DNA of 56,841 nt, taken from contig MHRF01000001.1 in assembly GCA_001820875.1 (NCBI GenBank), positions 1 through 56,841 of the forward strand, in the 5' to 3' direction. The position numbers were made by a program, and so were the translations under genes. The notes under the pieces are model-generated. The model was given only the letters and a program-made list of their open reading frames with translations. It made no database searches and was not told the origin of the DNA. Shown here in pieces: positions 8,969 to 18,187 of this stretch. Position 1 is the first letter of the stretch, and every line of letters starts with the position of its first letter. The stretch comes from Candidatus Taylorbacteria bacterium RIFCSPHIGHO2_01_FULL_46_22b. Lineage in GTDB: Bacteria; Patescibacteriota; Minisyncoccia; Phycocordibacterales; DSPV01.

Positions 8969-10132
8969 CTACACCCCCACCACCTCATTGTGTCCATCAT
9001 CTTTATGCATTGTCCGGCCATAGCGGCGCATGCCCATTAAAACACCGAGTCCCGCAAATTCGGTGATAAGGTGCGATCCTCCATAACTCATAAAAGGTAG
9101 TGTGATGCCCGTAATCGGTAAGAGGCCGATATTCATTCCAATATTAATAAAAATATGACTCCCGAGCATTACCGCCAATCCAAATCCAAACAAAACTTCA
9201 AAATTGGTCGCCCCGCGAATACTGTTTGCAAGCACTCGCCAGATCACCACCGCGTATAGCAAAAGTAGGATCAAAACACCGACAAACCCCCACTCTTCGG
9301 CAAATGCGGCAAAAATAAAATCGGTCTCATATTCCGGAAGAAAATTAAGGCGCGACTGGCTTCCCATACCTATCCCCTTGCCTAGAGATTCTCCCGAACC
9401 GACTGCAATCATCGATTGATAGGCATTGTATCCTGCTCCACGTATATCGGTCAGTGGATTAAGAAATGTTATGATGCGCTGTTTTTGATAGTCCTTGAAT
9501 ACATAAAACCAGAGACCGCCAAACACCAGCAAAAGAGAGAGGACAACCGCCAGCAAATGTTTTTTTGAAATACCTGAAATAAGTACTTGACCAAGCCAAA
9601 TACAAAAAATAATCATCGCTGAACCGAAATCGGGTTGAAGAAACACCAATATGAAGATAATGAGCGCATACAAGCCGGAAACCATAATATGCCGAACATT
9701 TGCAATTTCAATATGCCTCCGAGAAAAATATTTAGCCAAGATAAGTATGAGCACAAGCTTAATAGGATCAACTGGTTCAACCGAGAAAAATCCGAATGAA
9801 AACCAACTCTGTGCACCGCTCACTGCTCGCGCAAAAACCAAGAGAGCCAAGAGTGCAGAAACGGAGCCCAAAAAGAGTGTGACCAAAACCCATGTACGGC
9901 GCAAGAACCTAAAATCAATCCGACTGCACACAAGAAAAACAACAACGGAAACTCCTATCCATATCAACTGGCGAGAAAAAAAAGGGTTTTGCCCTTCAAA
10001 AGAACTCATAGTCAGAAGGCCTACAGCCAAAATGGGAAGTGTGGCTACAAACAAAGTCCAATCAATAGTTGCGTGTGATCCGAATACGCGACGGAACAAA
10101 TTTCCTATCCACACACGCGGAGCAATATCCAT
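8969..10132 (-). CDS. rodA: SEDS-family peptidoglycan polymerase RodA
   Basis: Membrane glycosyltransferase that polymerises lipid II during elongation, working with a class B penicillin-binding protein. 387 aa with about ten membrane helices. The large loop carries family motifs: DIRGAGYNAYQSMIAVGSG at about 230-248, GKGIGMGSQSRLNFLPEYET then DFIFA at about 252-276, and EEWGF. C-terminal GITLPFMSYGGSHL (about 342-355) matches the SEDS PxxSxGGS motif. RodA is preferred over FtsW from the LPEYETDFIF segment, but this is not certain. The start codon directly follows the stop of the upstream gene (no gap), so translation is probably coupled. Confidence 0.9.
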   Translation of the reverse strand: MDIAPRVWIGNLFRRVFGSHATIDWTLFVATLPILAVGLLTMSSFEGQNPFFSRQLIWIGVSVVVFLVCSRIDFRFLRRTWVLVTLFLGSVSALLALLVFARAVSGAQSWFSFGFFSVEPVDPIKLVLILILAKYFSRRHIEIANVRHIMVSGLYALIIFILVFLQPDFGSAMIIFCIWLGQVLISGISKKHLLAVVLSLLLVFGGLWFYVFKDYQKQRIITFLNPLTDIRGAGYNAYQSMIAVGSGESLGKGIGMGSQSRLNFLPEYETDFIFAAFAEEWGFVGVLILLLLYAVVIWRVLANSIRGATNFEVLFGFGLAVMLGSHIFINIGMNIGLLPITGITLPFMSYGGSHLITEFAGLGVLMGMRRYGRTMHKDDGHNEVVGV

Positions 10133-10903
10133 TTAATAGTTACTATCCGGATAAAGCAGCGGAATAATTTCAATACGCGCTGGTCTGAAATCAAACGGAT
10201 GGGGCCAAGAGAACTGTATAGGAGATGAGGAAAATCGCTTGATTTCATCGGCCACAGTTTCAGAAACCGCACGTGCATTGTCTGACTCATCATATACAAT
10301 CACCACCGTCCTCACGCCCCACACCGGTTGATCTGAATCATTCACCAACAAAGCCGTGATCAGCGGGTTCGTCGCGATATCAGACACGGTCTGCTGATGT
10401 ATGCGTATAATCGGAGGGAGGCGCGATACTTTATTCCACACTGGCTTCGCTTCAAAAACAAAGACGGTCCGAACAGGAGCGCGAGTACCTGTCTGTAGAT
10501 TTGTTTCTACAATCGGAACAATATGCCGAGGTGGAATATCCATCGTACCTGCACGTTCAGCAAGCAAAATATTTTTGTCGTCATAGAGTTTGAATACATA
10601 CGGCACCTCTTTTGCCTCACTCCCCTCATTTAAATTTTCTATGTATGCAACTGTATTATATAAACCTCGTGCAACCTCGAAAGATCTCTGCCAATTAACC
10701 GTCAAATCACGTGACTGATTCTTGCACAAAAGAGCGCATGAGCCTCCGCAATCCACACCAGTCTCATCCTGATTTTGTTTTCCATCAGTACAACTCGGCG
10801 CGGTATAGAGATGTGGAATGGAATACAAAGCAAAAGCACCCGCACCGAGCGCGACAAGAAAAATAAAAAAGAAAAGCTTCCTCTTTGATGCCCACGAAAT
10901 CAT
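10133..10903 (-). CDS. single-pass membrane protein with Cys motif
   Basis: Function unknown. 256 aa: a short basic N-terminus, one membrane helix at about 10-30, then an exported part beginning with a cysteine cluster, C-T-D-G-K-Q-N-Q-D-E-T-G-V-D-C-G-G-S-C-A-L-L-C (about 38-60). This resembles the cysteine module NQDETGVDCGG found in many secreted bacterial and eukaryotic proteins. The rest looks beta-rich (two Ig-like blocks about 65-150 and 175-250). It abuts rodA with no gap and shares a promoter, hinting at an envelope role. Confidence 0.75.
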   Translation of the reverse strand: MISWASKRKLFFFIFLVALGAGAFALYSIPHLYTAPSCTDGKQNQDETGVDCGGSCALLCKNQSRDLTVNWQRSFEVARGLYNTVAYIENLNEGSEAKEVPYVFKLYDDKNILLAERAGTMDIPPRHIVPIVETNLQTGTRAPVRTVFVFEAKPVWNKVSRLPPIIRIHQQTVSDIATNPLITALLVNDSDQPVWGVRTVVIVYDESDNARAVSETVADEIKRFSSSPIQFSWPHPFDFRPARIEIIPLLYPDSNY

Positions 10904-10910
10904 TGTTCTT

Positions 10911-10938
10911 ATGATATCAGATAGAGAGATTCGGACAA
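10911..10938 (-). promoter_or_regulatory. promoter of the Cys-motif protein-rodA pair (leaderless)
   Basis: TTGTCC (10933-10938), 16-nt spacer, TATCAT (10911-10916) on the minus strand; the ATG is exactly 7 nt after the -10, as at leuL and the TPR gene. Confidence 0.45.
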
Positions 10939-10991
10939 CAGAAAAACCGCCGGCTTAAAAAGACAGCGTACAATTTTGTGTTGAAGATTTA

Positions 10992-11106
10992 GTTTTGGCG
11001 GCTATCTACTCTCTCCATCAAAAGATGGATACCATCGACACTAGTGGGCTTAACTGCTCTGTTCGGAATGGGAAGAGGTGTTGCCCCACCGTCAAACCAC
11101 CAAAAC
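10992..11106 (-). rRNA. rrf: 5S ribosomal RNA
   Basis: Minus strand: terminal helix GTTTTGGTGG/CCGCCAAAAC closes the molecule, with the conserved GGGGCAACACC, CCCATTCCGAACAGAG and loop-E region between. It lies 46 nt past the 23S 3' end, same strand, as the last gene of the 23S-5S operon. T tracts at about 10955 and 10968 downstream may act in termination, but I see no convincing hairpin there. Confidence 0.95.
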
Positions 11107-11543
11107 TAAACCTTCAACTGAATCAAGTGCATATAGTAAGTGTGACACTCACATTTCCTAATAGGAAGATTCGACGAATTAGTATTCCTCGGCTTAACAC
11201 ATTACTGTGCGTACACCTAGAACCTATCAACGTGGTCATCTTCCACGAGTCTCAACGATTCCTAATCTTGAAGACGGCTTCGCTCTTAGATGCTTTCAGA
11301 ACTTATCCGTTCCCGACATAGCTACTCGGCAATGCTCTTGGCAGAACAACCGATAGACCAGAGGTCAGGTCTTTAGGGTCCTCTCGTACTACTAAAGAAT
11401 CTTCTCAAGAATCAACGCCTGCAGTAGATAGGAGACCAACCTGTCTCGCGACGGTCTGAACCCAGCTCACGTAACTTTTTAATTGGCGAACAGCCAAACC
11501 CTTGGGACCTTCTCCAGCCCCAGGATAAGTTGAGCCGACATCG

Positions 11544-11899
11544 TATATTTCCCCATTATTACTAACTCGTGCCTCAAAGAGGTCGAGCCCCGCGATCTGA
11601 AAATAATTTTCAGATCTTTGGAGTGGTATGGACTATATCTTCATCCTTTGCGTAAAACACAAAGGCGTTGGCGTTTTAGCCCGAATAATAAATTATTCGA
11701 ACTCTGACCTGAATGGTCAAGTCTCTACGGGGTCAATCAGCAAAAAGCTGACGACTTCCCACGGTATTGTCCATGGATTATTTACCCATGGAGTCCACCG
11801 TTATAAGCCAATAGTTTTGTTCTAGCGTAATTGGGTTCAACTCCAATAAACTACGCCAAAACGGCTAATACAATTACTTGTATGGAACCCCGAAATTTG
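11544..11899 (-). ncRNA. group I intron in 23S at E. coli position 2500 (no ORF)
   Basis: It interrupts the universal GGCACCTCGATGTCGG peptidyl-transferase sequence after U2500. P1 forms between exon ACCT and intron GGGGT, with the expected U-G wobble at the 5' splice site. Core elements on the minus strand: GGCTTATAACGGTGGA, ATACCGTGGGAAG, GACCCCGTAGAGACT (R/P7) and GATATAGTCC (S/P7). 356 nt, no reading frame. The core is clearly related to the L1931 intron. Oddity: the last intron base before C2501 is A, where group I introns almost always have G. Confidence 0.85.
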
Positions 11900-12449
11900 A
11901 GGTGCCGAACTCCGCCGTCGATATGGACTCTTAGGCGGAACTAGCCTGTTATCCCCAGAGTAGCTTTTGTCCGATGAGCTCCGGCCGCGTCTAATGCGTA
12001 CCGTCGGATCACTTAGTCCTGCTTTCGCATCTGCTTGGGATGTCCCCCTCACAGTTAAGCCAGCTTGTGCCTATACACTATCGGCACGGTTTCCATTCGC
12101 GCCTAGCTGACCTTAATGAACCCCTCCGTTACTTTTTAGGAGGGTAGCGCCCCACCAAAACTACCCACCAGGTACTGTCTCTCGTCGTTTTTGCCGACGG
12201 GGTTAGCATACAAATCAAAACAGAACGGTGTTTCATCGTCGGATCCATGCCACCCGAAAGCGACACTTCAAATCCTACCGTCTACGCTACGCAGTCAAAA
12301 TGTGTATGCAATACCAAGTTGTAGTAAAGCTTCTGGGGTCTTTTCGTCTAACTGCAGGTAACCGGCATCTTCACCGGTACTGTATTTTCACCGAACGAGT
12401 CCCCGAGACAGTTGCCCAGTCATTACACTATTCGTGCGCGTCGGAACTT

Positions 12450-13195
<746 letters not shown>

Positions 13196-14012
13196 GATTA
13201 TAGTTATCGCCGACATTCACCAGGGCTTACAACAATCACCATGAAAATCTTGCGACTCTCACAACGTCATTGTTTGACCTTCTGGCATTGGTCAAGTGTC
13301 ACCCCCTATACATCCTCTTACGAGTTCGCAGGGAGCTGTGTTTTTGATAAACAGTTGCCAGGCATACTTTCGCTGCGGCCACACGTGCCTTGCGGCAGTG
13401 CGGCAGGCCTTATTCCGAAGTTACGGCCACTTTTTTGCCGAGTTCCTTGGGGACCTCTCATTCGTTCGCCTACGTCTACTCGACGTGATCACCTGTGTCG
13501 GTTTGCGGTACGGTTCCTTCCTGTTTATGCTTAGAGAATTTTCTTGGAAGCGCGCTTTGTCTCATTCCTTTCCGCCGAAGCGGAAAAGTTTTCGCTGTGC
13601 TTGGAGTTCCTGCCTTGCGGCAAGGTGTGTCCGGATTTTCCTGAACACCCACCTGACACCACGAACATCAAATCCAATAATGTGCGAGACATACTGCACT
13701 CCGTCCTCCCAATCGCAACAGTGAGGAGTCACGGAATATTAACCGTGTGTCCATCGGGTCCGGCTCTCGCCATCCCCTTAGGGCCGACTAACCCTTGGCT
13801 GATCTTCATTGCCAAGGAAACCTTGATCTTTCGGCGTCCGCGATTCACACGCGGATTGTGGTTACTTGTGCCAACATTCTTACTTCCACACGCTCCAGAG
13901 TGGCTCACGCCTTCTCCTTCACAGCAGAGTGGAATACTCTCCTACCACTTGAAAGCTTCATTGATAGTCCCATCGTACTCGTTTCTTCACGAAACGAGTA
14001 CGATGGGCAGAT

Positions 14013-14089
14013 TGGTGGCTGTTGTGAGATTTTTACTCACAGTCTTCGCCTTAAGCGGGCGACGCTCTTGTGCATTGAGCTATACAGCC
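14013..14089 (-). tRNA. degenerate tRNA-Lys(CUU)-like element
   Basis: 77 nt with an acceptor GGCTGT/ACAGCC, discriminator A, encoded CCA, D stem GCTC/GAGC, anticodon arm TCGCC-CGCTTAA-GGCGA and T stem GTGAG/CTCAC. The shape is a normal tRNA with CTT anticodon, but three near-invariant features are lost: position 33 is G not U, the D loop AATGCACAA lacks GG, and the T loop is TAAAAAT, not TTCAAAT. The D-loop/T-loop contact could not form normally. It starts 3 nt after the CCA of the Pro-like gene. Probably a pseudo-tRNA, or a tRNA mimic kept as a processing signal. Confidence 0.6.
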
Positions 14090-14092
14090 AAT

Positions 14093-14220
14093 TGGTCGGG
14101 GCGGTTGGATTTGAACCAACGACCTCTGCCAGGAATTCAGGACTTGGCAAGCCGAAGGCTTGTATTCCCCAAACGCCACGACTCGACGGGCAGCACGCTA
14201 CCAAGCTACGCTACGCCCCG
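14093..14220 (-). tRNA. tRNA-Pro-like gene with a greatly enlarged anticodon loop
   Basis: Acceptor CGGGGCG/CGCCCCG with discriminator A and encoded CCA, D arm GCGTAGCTTGGTAGCGT, and T arm GTTGG-TTCAAAT-CCAAC are typical of bacterial tRNA-Pro. The anticodon stem CTGCC/GGCAG is intact but encloses 58 nt, not 7. The heptamer TTTGGGG, a proper Pro(UGG) anticodon loop, is embedded inside without a flanking stem. The extra sequence contains a CAAGCC-TTC-GGCTTG hairpin. It could be an intron-containing tRNA or a decaying or repurposed one. The insert is too short for a group I intron. Confidence 0.65.
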
Positions 14221-14235
14221 ACACTAGAGATTAGT

Positions 14236-14321
14236 TGGCGGATGGGACAGGAGTTGAACCTGCATGAGCTTGCGCTCGACGGTTTTCAAGACCGTTGCCT
14301 TACCATTCGGCACACCCATCC
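14236..14321 (-). tRNA. tRNA-Ser (UGA) inside the 23S helix 45 insert
   Basis: Minus strand: acceptor GGATGGG/CCCATCC, discriminator G, encoded CCA. The D arm has GCC/GGC with GG in the loop. The anticodon arm is ACGGT-CTTGAAA-ACCGT, with T33 and anticodon TGA. A long variable arm is GAGC-GCAA-GCTC, and the T arm is GCAGG-TTCAACT-CCTGT. All class II Ser features are intact, so it looks functional. It is transcribed only as part of the 23S precursor, since I see no separate promoter. Confidence 0.93.
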
Positions 14322-14987
14322 TGCCAATAAATCAAATGTACAAATTTTTTCTATCAATGAAGCTTTCAAGTCCTCAGTTTCGGTACCATGCTTAAGCCCC
14401 GATCATCTTCGGCGCAGAATCTCTCAATAAGTGAGCTGTTACGCTTTCTTTGAATGATGGCTGCTTCTAAGCCTACATCCTTATTGTCTGAGAAATTCCA
14501 CCACCTTGAGATGCACTGAGCATGGATTTAGGGACCTTAAATGGAGGTGCGGGCTGTTTCCCTTTTGACCAGTGGAGCTTAGCCCCCACGGTCTAACTGC
14601 GAAGCTGTGACTTTCAGTATTCGGAGTTTGATAGGTCTCGCGGTCTTTCGACCTGTCGGGACCTTCCAGTGCTCTACCCCTGAAAGGAACACTTCACGCT
14701 AGCCCAAAAGCTATTTCGGAGAGAACCAGCTATTACCAGGCTCGATTAGCTTTTCACTTCTTATCACAAGTCATCGGAGTGTATTGCACGGCACAACCGT
14801 TCGGGCCTCCATCTGTCTTTCGACAAACTTCACCCTGCTCATGACAAGCTCGCTCTGGCTTCGGGTCTGATGCATGCGACTGACGCGCTATTAACACTCG
14901 GTTTCCCTACGGCTCCGTCCGACCAGCGGACTTAGCCTTGCCGCGTGCATCAACTCGTTGGCTCATTCTTCAATAGGCACGCTGCTA

Positions 14988-15177
14988 CGGTTTGCACACT
15001 GTGCACTTAATAATGTTATCTGTTGAAAGGTGGGTGGGAGTCTCCGAGTAACCAGAGACTCCCACTTTTGCGGGTTACCCCAAGTGATGCACCGCAACGG
15101 TGCAACTTTCAGCTCTTTAGCTAAATGGAGGTCCGAACCCACGTTTCAACAGATAAAAATGCACACTGTGCAAACCG
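14988..15177 (-). other. intervening sequence in 23S helix 25
   Basis: Outer arms CGGTTTGCACA (14988-15005) and 15160-15177 pair over 17 of 18 positions. An inner stem joins 15016-15035 to 15137-15156. Between them are an 11-bp hairpin GTGGGAGTCTC/GAGACTCCCAC (15035-15066) and TGCACCG-TTG-CGGTGCA (about 15090-15106). Flanks match E. coli helix 25 (GAAACC...TACAAG on one side, GCGTGCC on the other). Helix 25 is the other classic site for RNase III-removed intervening sequences. No ORF or tRNA is recognisable inside. Confidence 0.75.
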
Positions 15178-15234
15178 CTGCAACTCCTTGTAAGCATATG
15201 GTTTCAGGTCTATTTCATCGCCCTTACCGGGCTG

Positions 15235-15271
<37 letters not shown>

Positions 15272-15812
15272 ATCTCCAAAAGTATTTAGCCTTACCGGTT
15301 AGTTCCGGCAGATTCCTCCGAGCCATTCGTGTCTCGAAGTACTTAAGAAAACCAGCAAAAAAGATTTTGAATTTTCGCTTACGGGGCTATCACCCACTGG
15401 GGCCAAGCTTTCCAGCTTGTTCAGCTAACACAAAATTTTGTAACTTTTCTCGCAATAAATTGCGACGCTGATTCCTTGCAACCCTGAACCTTAATGTTCC
15501 GATGCACCCGAAGGCACACCGAAATATTAAGGGCCAGTTTAGGCTTCTGCGCTTTCGCTCGCCGCTACTCACGCAATGACAATTGTTTTCTCTTCCTCCA
15601 GGTACTGAAATGTTTTACTTCCCTGGGTGCGCGCTCTCACCTTGCGGTGAAAGTCATCAAGGTTTACTTGATGGGGTTTCCCCATTCGGAAATCTCCGGA
15701 TCAAAGGTTGCTAGGCACCTCCCCGAAGCATATCGCAGCCATGCTACGTCCTTCATCGCCTTTTGGAGTCAAGGCATCCACCATACGCTCTTAGACTTCC
15801 TATTAGGAAATC

Positions 15813-16130
15813 TGAGAATCACTTGTCCGCCACATTCAATAAAGAATGTGTCGCGGACTTCTACTTACTTTACCTGCTCTTGATTCATTGTCTTTCTGCA
15901 TACTCTGCAGAAAGACGTCCGCCATGCATCCAAAGACCCCGAGTCACGTATGTGACTCAAGAAGAATGCTGACGGAATTAAATTGTCAAAGAATGGTCAG
16001 CCGGTAAATCCTTTTTGGGGATGAAAAATCCGCTCATTCTCGAGCGGTTTTGATACCAACAGCAAAATGCCGAGGGTTATCTTTTCCGCTTGGAATTGGT
16101 TGGATTAGGCATAATTTCTGAACATTTAGT
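15813..16130 (-). promoter_or_regulatory. 23S leader region, no gene
   Basis: About 310 nt between promoter and 23S. On the minus strand it holds, in order, a terminator-like hairpin CCGCTC/GAGCGG followed by ATTTTTC (16022-16047), the box CTTTGACAATTTAAT (15977-15991), and three local hairpins: GAGTCAC/GTGACTC, GTCTTTCTGC/GCAGAAAGAC and a GTCCGC/GCGGAC stem next to 23S. They probably serve antitermination and RNase processing. Confidence 0.5.
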
Positions 16131-16158
16131 AGTATAGCGAAAGACGAAAGGAAGTCAA
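16131..16158 (-). promoter_or_regulatory. promoter of the 23S-5S operon
   Basis: TTGACT (16153-16158), 16-nt spacer, TATACT (16131-16136) on the minus strand; near-consensus and correctly oriented for 23S. Confidence 0.75.
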
Positions 16159-16240
16159 GCGTTGCAAAGCGAAGAGCGATTAGCGAACAGAGGATAACAG
16201 GATAAGCATGATTCCAAGTTATTGAACCATAAGGGAATAC

Positions 16241-16268
16241 TTGACTTATCGTATATTAATGCTATTAT
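16241..16268 (+). promoter_or_regulatory. promoter of small gene 16278-16502
   Basis: TTGACT (16241-16246), 16-nt spacer, TATTAT (16263-16268). The ATG follows 9 nt after the -10, so the transcript is probably leaderless. Confidence 0.65.
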
Positions 16269-16277
16269 TATTTTTGA

Positions 16278-16502
16278 ATGAACACTACATCACCAGCTAT
16301 TCGCTGCCAGAATCGAATCCTCGTTTCGGTTATTGGCCAGTTCGAAAGACGAGGGTTCCGCAGAGCTACAGTGCAAATGGACACACACAAAGGGACTTGC
16401 ACTTTGAACTTTGCCGATCGCAGTCCGGCAATCAAACAAGTGCGCGATATTTTCAAGAGGCGCACTGTCCGCCGTTTCAAAGGGTTTTTGACAATCTCGT
16501 AA
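16278..16502 (+). CDS. small basic hypothetical protein (74 aa)
   Basis: Not recognised. The 74-aa product has many Arg/Lys (a run KRRTVRRFKG near the C-terminus) and two Cys, with no membrane segment. Several other frames are open here, so the choice rests on context: a near-consensus promoter places transcription at the ATG, and a strong plus-strand terminator follows the stop by 23 nt. It is divergent from the 23S promoter. A small RNA in place of a protein cannot be excluded. Confidence 0.55.
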   Translation: MNTTSPAIRCQNRILVSVIGQFERRGFRRATVQMDTHKGTCTLNFADRSPAIKQVRDIFKRRTVRRFKGFLTIS

Positions 16503-16524
16503 ACCTCCGACATGGAACACCAAC

Positions 16525-16562
16525 GCCCCGCAACGAATGTTGCGGGGCGAACTTCTTTTTTA
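16525..16562 (+). terminator. Rho-independent terminator
   Basis: Stem CGCCCCGCAAC/GTTGCGGGGCG (16525-16550) followed on the plus strand by AACTTCTTTTTT. It ends the 74-aa gene and, in the other direction, may also stop mscS-like transcription, though the minus side lacks a T run. Confidence 0.85.
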
Positions 16563-16585
16563 ACTATTCGCTTTTCGCTACTCTA

Positions 16586-17278
16586 CTACGCGTGATGATG
16601 CGGAAGATCCTGTTTAACCTTCTCAATAAACTTCGCTGCTGCATCCTGACCGCCAAGTCCAAACGAGAGACCAAGTGCAAGAGAGATTGCTACAATCACG
16701 CCCGTAAACAGCGTCTGCACAAATGCAGTCGCGATACCGAGCTGGAAGAGCGCTGCCAAAATGGCAAACACCCAGATTGACCAGCGGGTCACGCGGCCGG
16801 CAAATACCGCGGATTTGATTTCCGCCGCACGTGCTGCGCCAACAACCACTCGTTCCGAGAATTCTGCAATAACTGCCGCGACCAAAAGAATCAGTACAGC
16901 AACAATTACCTTCGGAAGATAAATTAACACAACCTGCTGGAGGAAGATCGTCACCTGTGTGAGTCCGACCACTTCAAGTGAAGCGACCAAAAACACAACG
17001 ATGATGAACCACTTCACTAATCCTCCCAAGAATCGGCCGGTATCAAGATTGAATCCTGCCTTACCAAGAAGTCCGTCGACTTTGGCACTGCGAAGAATGC
17101 TATCGATCTTGATTGATTTAACAACCTGACTGACCACCTTATCAATCACATTGCCAATGATCCAGCCGACAACGAGGATCAAAACCGCTACAATAAACTT
17201 AGGCAAAAATGCCGCTGTCCCCAACCAAACACCCTGCAGAGACTCGCGGAATATGCTACTCCATGTTTCTACCATCAT
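16586..17278 (-). CDS. MscS-related membrane protein with conserved TM-helix repeats
   Basis: 230 aa, with two similar halves. Each contains a helix of the type LPKFIVAVLILVVGWIIGNV (about 25-44) and LPKVIVAVLILLVAAVIAEF (about 122-141), the conserved helix of small mechanosensitive-channel-like proteins. A Gly/Ala-rich pore-like segment, VAISLALGLSFGLGGQDAAA, is at about 195-214. The soluble MscS beta domain is absent, so the product is shorter than true MscS. Start is ATG at 17278 or the next codon. Likely a membrane channel or related protein; the exact role is unknown. Confidence 0.75.
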   Translation of the reverse strand: MMVETWSSIFRESLQGVWLGTAAFLPKFIVAVLILVVGWIIGNVIDKVVSQVVKSIKIDSILRSAKVDGLLGKAGFNLDTGRFLGGLVKWFIIVVFLVASLEVVGLTQVTIFLQQVVLIYLPKVIVAVLILLVAAVIAEFSERVVVGAARAAEIKSAVFAGRVTRWSIWVFAILAALFQLGIATAFVQTLFTGVIVAISLALGLSFGLGGQDAAAKFIEKVKQDLPHHHA

Positions 17279-17433
17279 AATAAGAGAGACTTTTTCGAGT
17301 TCGAAACCCGAAAAGATCTGATTATTTACTAAAAAACGACCTAATAAAGATTACTAAAGGCGATACGCCTCTCTACATGATAGCACTCTGCTACACCACG
17401 AAAAAGAAGTGGCGGGGATAACTAATCCCTATT

Positions 17434-18033
17434 TTAGGCCTTTATTCCAAGCTTATTGAGCAAAACATGGTGCGGGTAATCAAAAATATCCCGTACCAGT
17501 CTATCGCTTACATTGAGACGATACTCAAATTCAACCCTTTCCAAAAGCACATAGTGGAGCTCACGCCCAATTTCAGACTCAAGCGAAGCAATAATGCGTT
17601 CAAGTATTCCTTTTTTAAGTTTTTCGCCCACCACCAATAAGTCGACTCGTGCTTCCCATTGTTGTAAAAAGACACCTGCAAGCACCACAAGCTTGAGTGT
17701 TCCTCCTCGACTGAGACGCTTGGCAATATCATGCACTCGCAACAAAATATTGTTTGCGAGTAAATTCCTCAACTGCGTCAAAAATAAAAAAGATCCGTTG
17801 AGCGTCCACCCTATTGTCCGAACTCGTTTATCCCCGAGCTCTTTAAAGTAAAACTTTCGTTTGATTAGACCGGCCTTTGCAAGTGCCACAAGTTCATGAC
17901 TCACTTCGCGAACTTTCCCTCGACACACAACCGCGGCAGTTTTTGCATCATAAATTTTATCTGGATTCAAAAGAAATTGACGCATCAGTCGTATGCGCAC
18001 CTTTCCTCCAAATAATATTTCGAGTGTTTCCAT
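17434..18033 (-). CDS. wHTH protein with nucleotidyltransferase-like C-terminal domain
   Basis: 199 aa. Residues 1-85 look like a winged helix-turn-helix (LFGGKVRIRLMRQFLLNPDK, then VREVSHELVALAKAGLIKRK recognition region and wing). Residues 108-160 resemble a minimal nucleotidyltransferase fold: KLVVLAGVFLQQWEARVDLL with VVGEKL, followed by a long helix. The usual GSxxxG-D-x-D signature is altered (AGVFLQ, then RVDLLVV), so catalysis is doubtful. This architecture is common in CPR genomes. Probably a DNA-binding regulator; target unknown. Confidence 0.65.
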   Translation of the reverse strand: METLEILFGGKVRIRLMRQFLLNPDKIYDAKTAAVVCRGKVREVSHELVALAKAGLIKRKFYFKELGDKRVRTIGWTLNGSFLFLTQLRNLLANNILLRVHDIAKRLSRGGTLKLVVLAGVFLQQWEARVDLLVVGEKLKKGILERIIASLESEIGRELHYVLLERVEFEYRLNVSDRLVRDIFDYPHHVLLNKLGIKA

Positions 18034-18187
18034 ATACTTGATGTTCGCACTATACTAGCAAACTATGCGAAAAAAAACATTGACAGTTCTGATAACGGAT
18101 TGCAAAGAGTCTCCAGTGAACTGCATTGACACTCACATCTAATGGGCGTAGCGTACTAGTGGGTACAACAACCCGTTTACCAAACAC

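Larger units (their letters stand above)
13949..14370 (-). other. intervening sequence in 23S helix 45, carrying three tRNA/tRNA-like genes
   Basis: The exact 20-bp inverted repeat CTTGAAAGCTTCATTGATAG (13949-13968) pairs with 14351-14370 and replaces the tip of helix 45 (E. coli about 1164-1185; flank GGGGCTTAAGCATGGTACCG). Helix 45 is a classic site of intervening sequences removed by RNase III, which leave a fragmented 23S. Inside, in transcription order, lie tRNA-Ser(UGA), a tRNA-Pro-like gene, a tRNA-Lys-like gene, and a perfect 17-bp hairpin (13969-14007). tRNA maturation by RNase P and 3' nucleases would itself cut the 23S precursor here. Confidence 0.88.

Noticed and set aside
14093-14220. 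Group I or group II intron within the Pro-like tRNA
   Set aside because: The extra 51 nt is far too short and has no intron core elements.
14988-15177. A fourth tRNA in the helix 25 insert
   Set aside because: A GGTTCGGACC segment recalls a T arm, but it is at the wrong end and no acceptor or anticodon arm can be drawn.
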